DNA of 64,000 nt from Oscheius sp. JU75 (taxonomy: Eukaryota > Nematoda > Chromadorea > Rhabditida > Rhabditidae), in NCBI GenBank assembly GCA_037178855.1, contig JASJZC010000006.1, positions 7,916,501 to 7,980,500 of the forward strand, read 5' to 3'. A program made the translations under genes and the position numbers. Below, piece after piece: positions 59,392 to 64,000 of the stretch (positions are counted from its first letter, which is position 1; every line of letters begins with the position of its first letter). The notes under the pieces were generated by a model, which had not been told where the DNA came from, did not search any database, and saw only the letters and a program-made list of their open reading frames with translations.

Positions 59392-61817
59392 TCACGGGCT
59401 TGTTAGTCTCGAAAAAATCTCACGTTCTTGTGGTCATCCTCTCCTGGCACACAGCTGCTCTGCCCTCTGATCTAGACCTATATCCAGTCCTATAGTCTGT
59501 GTCCTGGTATTTAAAACTTTTGGAATTGTTCGTTGTGGGACAGTTTTGTATGCTCAGTCACGTTGCTCAAGATTTTTTCTTCCCGTCTGCTTGAATTTTG
59601 AACTCGCTCACTGAATATTTAATGCTCACGCGTATAATTCTCAAATCGTCTGTTTACAATAGAAAAGAGAACAGTAAATCAATTTTACAAACAAGTTTTT
59701 TTTGCTCATTAATTATCCTCTAAATGCCGAAGGAGCTCTAGGACAAACTAATTTCTGCGAGCGCTTCATCTCAATGGTGCAGGGCCAAGTGGCGTGACCA
59801 TTATCTGCAGGATCAGGGCTCGGCTCCCGGGCATAAAATCTATCTTTGGTCCTGTGTTCCACTCGGCTGGAAATAGACTATAATGGGTCCTGCAACGTAG
59901 TTTCGAAAGGACTATCCAGGTTCCCGTTGATACTCTACAACTGGTTGGCAGCATTCTTTTTTCTCGGCAAGAGTCGCGTGGTCAAAGTGTTCAAAAGGAC
60001 CTCCGCAAGAATACATCAAATCCGTTCTTTCCTCCCCTCTTCCAATCCCAAAACTTAGACTTTTTGCCTCGCCGTCAATCTGTTCTCTCCCGCACTATGC
60101 ATTCTAAATTCCGTTTTCGGTTCTTAGGTTACGAGTCAGAGGCCCAGCTGACCCAATTAGCTTCCCCTATTAGGCCAAGACCAATCAGCTTGTCTCAATG
60201 AAAAGTTAACCCTGCTCACATAATAAAGACCTCTGTTCTCGAGGCATCAATTATTCTCATTTGTTCTGCAGAATCTTCTTTTTCCACTGGTGGAGGAGTC
60301 AGCCAACTGAAATGTTCCGTTTCCTATACGAGATCTTTGTCTTCCTCTGGGGCATCCATTGGACCCGTACCATTTTCCCAAATGAGAAACAGAGGAGGAG
60401 GGGGAGAGGAGATATAGTTATGAAACAGTCACAGGATACTTGTTTCTCTCGACCGTCCATTACCTCTCACGACCCGAAGAACAGGGGCCTGTGCTGAAAT
60501 TTGAGGCATGGTACGGAGCCCTTTACATAGTTCTGTGATGTTGAACGTATTCCTACCCCTGAAGTTTATCATAGAATAGGTCCTTAGACTCTGAAGTTTA
60601 GTGATGAAGCTTAGCGGGATGAAGTTCTGCGTACTGTCAGCAGTATTCTACTGTCTTTGGCTATTGGGATTGACAAACTATAGCGAACCTTTATCGCAGT
60701 TCTATATATCTATGGTCTGGCACCTTATCTCAGATCACGTCGATCGTGGAATATCGGCGCCACGTTTCCCAGATGGCTCAGTCGGTTAGCGCTGCGACTA
60801 CGAAACAAAACGTACCGGGTATTTAGAAAATCGCAATTTCGAAATGTAAGACCTCGAGTCGTATTCAGTACTATATACCGGTTGCTTATTGACTGTCCTT
60901 CTTTAAACTGGAATTAGAATAGCACACAACTGTCACTCACCGCGATTGTTTTTCTCGGAGTTCTCAACCTAAAGACTCCGTTTTTACCGCCCACTAGGGA
61001 CACCGAACCAATTGTCTACCTTACCCTCTCTCTCTCTGTTCCCAGTGTGTCTGTTCATTAACTTTTACTAACTAGACCCAGATGTTCCGAAGCCTGATTA
61101 ACGATTCTTTTTTGAGGAGTAGGAAACCCGTCCCTTTGCCACCTGACTCGGAGGCTGAAATCCGAACTTTTCAAAAGTTATCTGTGCTCCGTCTGTGAGT
61201 CAGCTCCGCTCAGCTGTTTCTGCCTCATTGGCTTCTAAATAATGGTCCAGGCTTTTTCGTTCGTTGACGTTCGCTTGGCTGTCAGTCAGCCTGGATTCCA
61301 GAATGTGGCTCTCAAAATGAGACACATTTGAAAAATGTCTTCTTATGGAAACAGACAGCCCAATTTTGCTCATATCTTCTCTGGTTTTGCCAGTTCGCAA
61401 CATCCTTCATTCAAGAATCATATTTGGTGTGAACTGCGGTGTCAATCAAGGAAGACCTGGAAATCACAATCCTTTGGTCCGCCGTGGGAACCTTTAGCAC
61501 CATTTCACGGCTTCAGCTCAGTCTTTATCCGAATTTTCCTTTTTTTCCTTGACCCCAGCTCTCTCATTTACTCAAGTTTCTGCATTTTGATTTCGAATTT
61601 TTTGACTGCATATTCAAAGCTGAGTGCCACAGTTAGTCCAGGCATGGGCCAGGCAAAGTATCATCAATCGAATGCCATAGGTGCCAACTCCAGGGACACC
61701 CCATTTCCCAACCTCTCCACTTCACTTTTTTCAACCCGATGCATTAGACCCAATTCCTGCTCTCGTACCTTTTCCCTTTTCCTCTCCTAAGTGCCCCACT
61801 ACTTCTTGTCTCCTAGA
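59392..61817. other. Intergenic, 2.4 kb
   Basis: Contains a weak B-box remnant (AAAGTTCGATTCCTG lies earlier, at 59236), a tRNA-like scrap near 59866 resembling 43912, and the tRNA-derived element at 60766. Pyrimidine-rich runs precede the DEG/ENaC start. No other gene seen. Confidence 0.4.
60766..60845 (+). repeat. tRNA-derived element
   Basis: CAGATGGCTCAGTCGGTTAG is an excellent A box, followed by GCTGCGACTACGAAAC, the same arm as the 63885 copy. The B box is missing or replaced (AATTTCGAAATG). Confidence 0.6.
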
Positions 61818-63695
61818 ATGAGCGAGAGCTCCTCAGCCCCTCCGGGTTACGATGAAGCTCACGGGAGAGCTAACTCGGACGAGGAGCAACTGATCGAACA
61901 GGTTCCGGTCTCGAAGAAATGGAGCCTATTCCTCGATAATACGACGGCCCACGGAGCCAAACGAATCCTGATCGCGCACAATAGCATCGCGCGTTACTTC
62001 TGGATGTTCCTTTGGATGTGCGGGTTCCTTGCGATCATCTTTGTCGGCCAGCTCCTCGTTCAAAAGTATCAGAGCCACGAAAAGATTACGTCGATTGAGG
62101 TGAGGGTGGGGGCGAAACGTCATGAGAGACGGCTCCGCTTGCAGCTTGTTATTACACTGCGAGTTCAGAAATCAGGCTCATATTTTCAGTTAAAATTCGA
62201 TCATGTGGACTTTCCGGCAATCACTTTCTGCAATTTGAATAGCTATAAGAAGAGTCTGGTTATGATGGTACCGTCCATCAGGGATACGGTGACATTCTTT
62301 GGTACTTTCATATGGGCCAGTTCAGATGGATGTCTATGATAACGCCAAATCTACTTCAAAGGCGGGAGATCATAAAAAGAAGCCGAAAGTTTCGAGGAAA
62401 CAGCAAATCGCTCAAGCTCAACTAAAGGTTTGTTTTTTGCAAGACTCAGTTTCCCTGGCGTTGTCTCTCTTCTCGAACTCCAAAGCTTACATGTCCCCTT
62501 ATCTCTTGACAGGATTACAGTTCTGCTTCGTGCTCATTTGCAAAAACTGATCGGCTTCAGATTTTAGAAGTGTGTACAAAATCCTCTTAGGTCCTGCGTC
62601 TCTTCGCCAAGGAGATCGAGGAAGGTCAGGAGGAGTTGAAAAGACAGAGAGCAGCCAGATGGACCACACCATGGACAGGCAACGGGACAGCTCCAACTGA
62701 TCCGATTCCAAGACACAAGAGACAAGCTCTTGAAGATTTCTCGGGTGCACGGTACGAGGCCATTGAGGCCCATTGCAAGTGTATTGGCAAACTGGACATG
62801 GAATGTATTCGCTTCGAGTCTCCGCCGAAAAATGAGGTGCGGAGACTACGGAATTCAGATGCAATTTTTAGAAATCCAAATGCGTCTGTACCTTCGACCG
62901 GGACATGATGGTCGCCTGGCCGTGCTTCAATGCAACGTAGGCTCTGTCTTGATTATTTCCAATCGGTCTTCAGAATCTGGTACGATCACGTCTGTCCCTT
63001 CTGTCACAAAGACGGCTTCTGTGAACCGACGATCCCAGCTGGAGCTATACCGGACCAGTTGGACTGCAAGTGCAGAAATCGTACCGGGGTCGGGAACAAG
63101 AAGGAGGATGTGAGTTTTCATTTTTGGGCGCTGGTTTGGGTATACTGTAATCCTTTTTCAGCCTCTCGAGATTAAGTACGGCTTCAAAAAGGTAAAAAGG
63201 AGACTTGTAGTTGCACTGAAATTGTGAACTAGGAATTGTCCGAAAGCAGTGCTGCGAACTAACTCTTAATTACGTACCTCGATACGCAGCTGGTTTTCGA
63301 ATCTAGTTGCGTATCGAGCTGGTGCAGGAACGAGATTTTAAAATCAGCTGAACGAGATTTTAAAATCAGCTTCTCCATGGTACAGAGTTGGTGCGCAGCT
63401 TTCGGATTACGGAACATTCGCACACCTTTCATAGAATCACTGGAATTCGGTTGAATGAGAGTGAAAACCACCAATGGCACTAGAAACCACTAAACGACCG
63501 AGTGACTGACAATGATCCACTCAATTCAGACTCCCTACTGCGTCATCAAGCCTGAGGCAAAACTGAGGAAGCTGTGGCTGGAGAACAATGCTACTGAGGA
63601 ACCGAGTAGGCACAGTGTATAGCACCCGTAGTTGTATGGGGTTTCAGCAGAGCCCCCGACTACCACAACGTCCACCACAACCACGACCACCACTC
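61818..63695 (+). CDS. DEG/ENaC channel subunit, 3' end beyond window
   Basis: Exons: 61818-62099, 62190-62288, 62326-62427, 62591-62836, 62872-62936, 62974-63109, 63162-63191, 63530-63605, 63648-63695, then a GTAAG donor with no further exon in the window. The cytosolic N-terminus keeps the gating His-Gly (TTAHGAKRIL, residues 45-46), then the first membrane segment (FWMFLWMCGFLAIIFVGQLL, about 61-80) and the family block FPAITFCNLNSYK. The extracellular part has CKCIGKLDMECIRFESPPKN and further paired cysteines typical of degenerins, ending in a Thr-rich run. These trimeric sodium channels serve mechano- or ligand-gated roles; which one is not readable without the pore. Exon 3 (a Lys-rich KKKPKVSRKQQ insert) is unusual between these blocks. 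CTCCTAG ends 2 nt before the ATG. Confidence 0.9.
63248..63400. repeat. Inverted-end element with internal 21-bp tandem
   Basis: TGCTGCGAACTAACTCTTAA near 63250 and CAGAGTTGGTGCGCAGC near 63383 are the ends. Inside are a palindromic CTCGATACGCAGCTGG / TTGCGTATCGAGCTGG pair and GAACGAGATTTTAAAATCAG twice in tandem at 63330 and 63351. In DEG/ENaC intron 7. Confidence 0.6.
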
Positions 63696-63884
63696 GTAAG
63701 TTTGGATATCAAATTCTTGGGTCGGTTCTGTCTCAAAGCTAGTTTATACCGGTCCCATATGTGAATGTGCTAAGCAAGCGCGAGAAATGAAAAATAGGGG
63801 AAAATAACGATTCTGTGCCAATGTATATGCAGGACCCTTTTGAAGGTGTTTGAAAAGTTGCCATGAAAAGACGAAACGGTTTAC

Positions 63885-63962
63885 CCACGCGGGAGTCGAA
63901 ACTGGCACGACTTGTTCCGTAGTCGAAGCGCTAACCGATGGAGCCAAGCGGGTAAAGGCAGC
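63885..63962 (-). repeat. tRNA-derived element with paired acceptor ends
   Basis: Minus strand: TTTACCC and GGGTAAA form a perfect 7-bp acceptor stem; A-box-like TTGGCTCCATCGGTTAGCGC; arm CGACT-loop-AGTCG; B-box-like CAGTTTCGACTCCCG. The closest to a real cloverleaf in the window, but an 8-nt anticodon loop and weak T stem argue for a pseudogene or SINE head. Confidence 0.6.
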
Positions 63963-64000
63963 GCCGATTTTCTTCGCTATCCAAGAAAAGGAGAGGATTA

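Noticed and set aside
63885-63962. Functional tRNA gene
   Set aside because: Acceptor stem is perfect, but the anticodon loop has 8 nt and the T stem is weak; the many similar decayed copies favour a SINE or pseudogene.
1-64000. CRISPR array, bacterial operon or phage elements
   Set aside because: Spliced eukaryotic genes throughout; no regularly spaced repeats, no ribosome binding sites, no prokaryotic genes.

Overview
The window is eukaryotic and almost certainly nematode. Short phase-matched introns (many 36-50 nt, GT...AG) split nearly every gene. One gene is a cuticle collagen of the nematode type, one is an EB-module giant protein, one is an NR5A/NHR-25 nuclear receptor with its Ftz-F1 box, one is a cellular RNA-dependent RNA polymerase of the EGO-1/RRF type, and one is a DEG/ENaC channel subunit. 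I could not fix the clade from sequence alone. Exon edges were read by eye and checked by codon phase, so single boundaries may be off by a base.

Layout, left to right. 867-9157 (-): 13-exon secreted EB-module protein of 2018 aa. 9527-9871 (+): small acidic orphan. 13111-14448 (-): thaumatin-like protein, 7 exons. 15887-16910 (+): cuticle collagen. 17001-18836 (-): proteasome ATPase Rpt2 with an altered pore loop. 19132-25114 (+): 18-exon MFS transporter of the SLC18B1 kind with a very long hydrophilic N-terminus. 26197-29276 (+): aldo-keto reductase. 29277-37264: an 8-kb stretch without a gene I can support. 37265-41860 (+): NR5A nuclear receptor, 11 exons. 43295-45553 (-): papain-family protease with a predicted N-terminal membrane anchor. 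46578-53640 (-): RdRP of 1684 aa with an N-terminal CUE/UBA-like segment. 53863-54488: a 97-bp-arm foldback whose arms look like coding exon. 56369-58058 (+): short-chain dehydrogenase. 58608-59391 (+): small single-pass membrane protein. 61818 to the window end (+): DEG/ENaC subunit, 3' end missing.

The genes are a mixed neighbourhood, not a pathway or operon: cuticle or extracellular matrix (EB protein, collagen, thaumatin-like protein), lipid or carbonyl redox (AKR, SDR), moulting regulation (NR5A), protein turnover (Rpt2, cathepsin) and small-RNA amplification (RdRP).

Introns and spacers are filled with three short repeat families: tRNA-derived elements carrying A and B boxes (more than a dozen), an imperfect ~100-bp hairpin (six copies) and a short element with inverted ends near GCGCACCAACTC (about eight). 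The most interesting region is 46.5-54.5 kb, where an amplifying RdRP gene with an unusual N-terminus lies just downstream of a near-perfect exon-derived inverted repeat.
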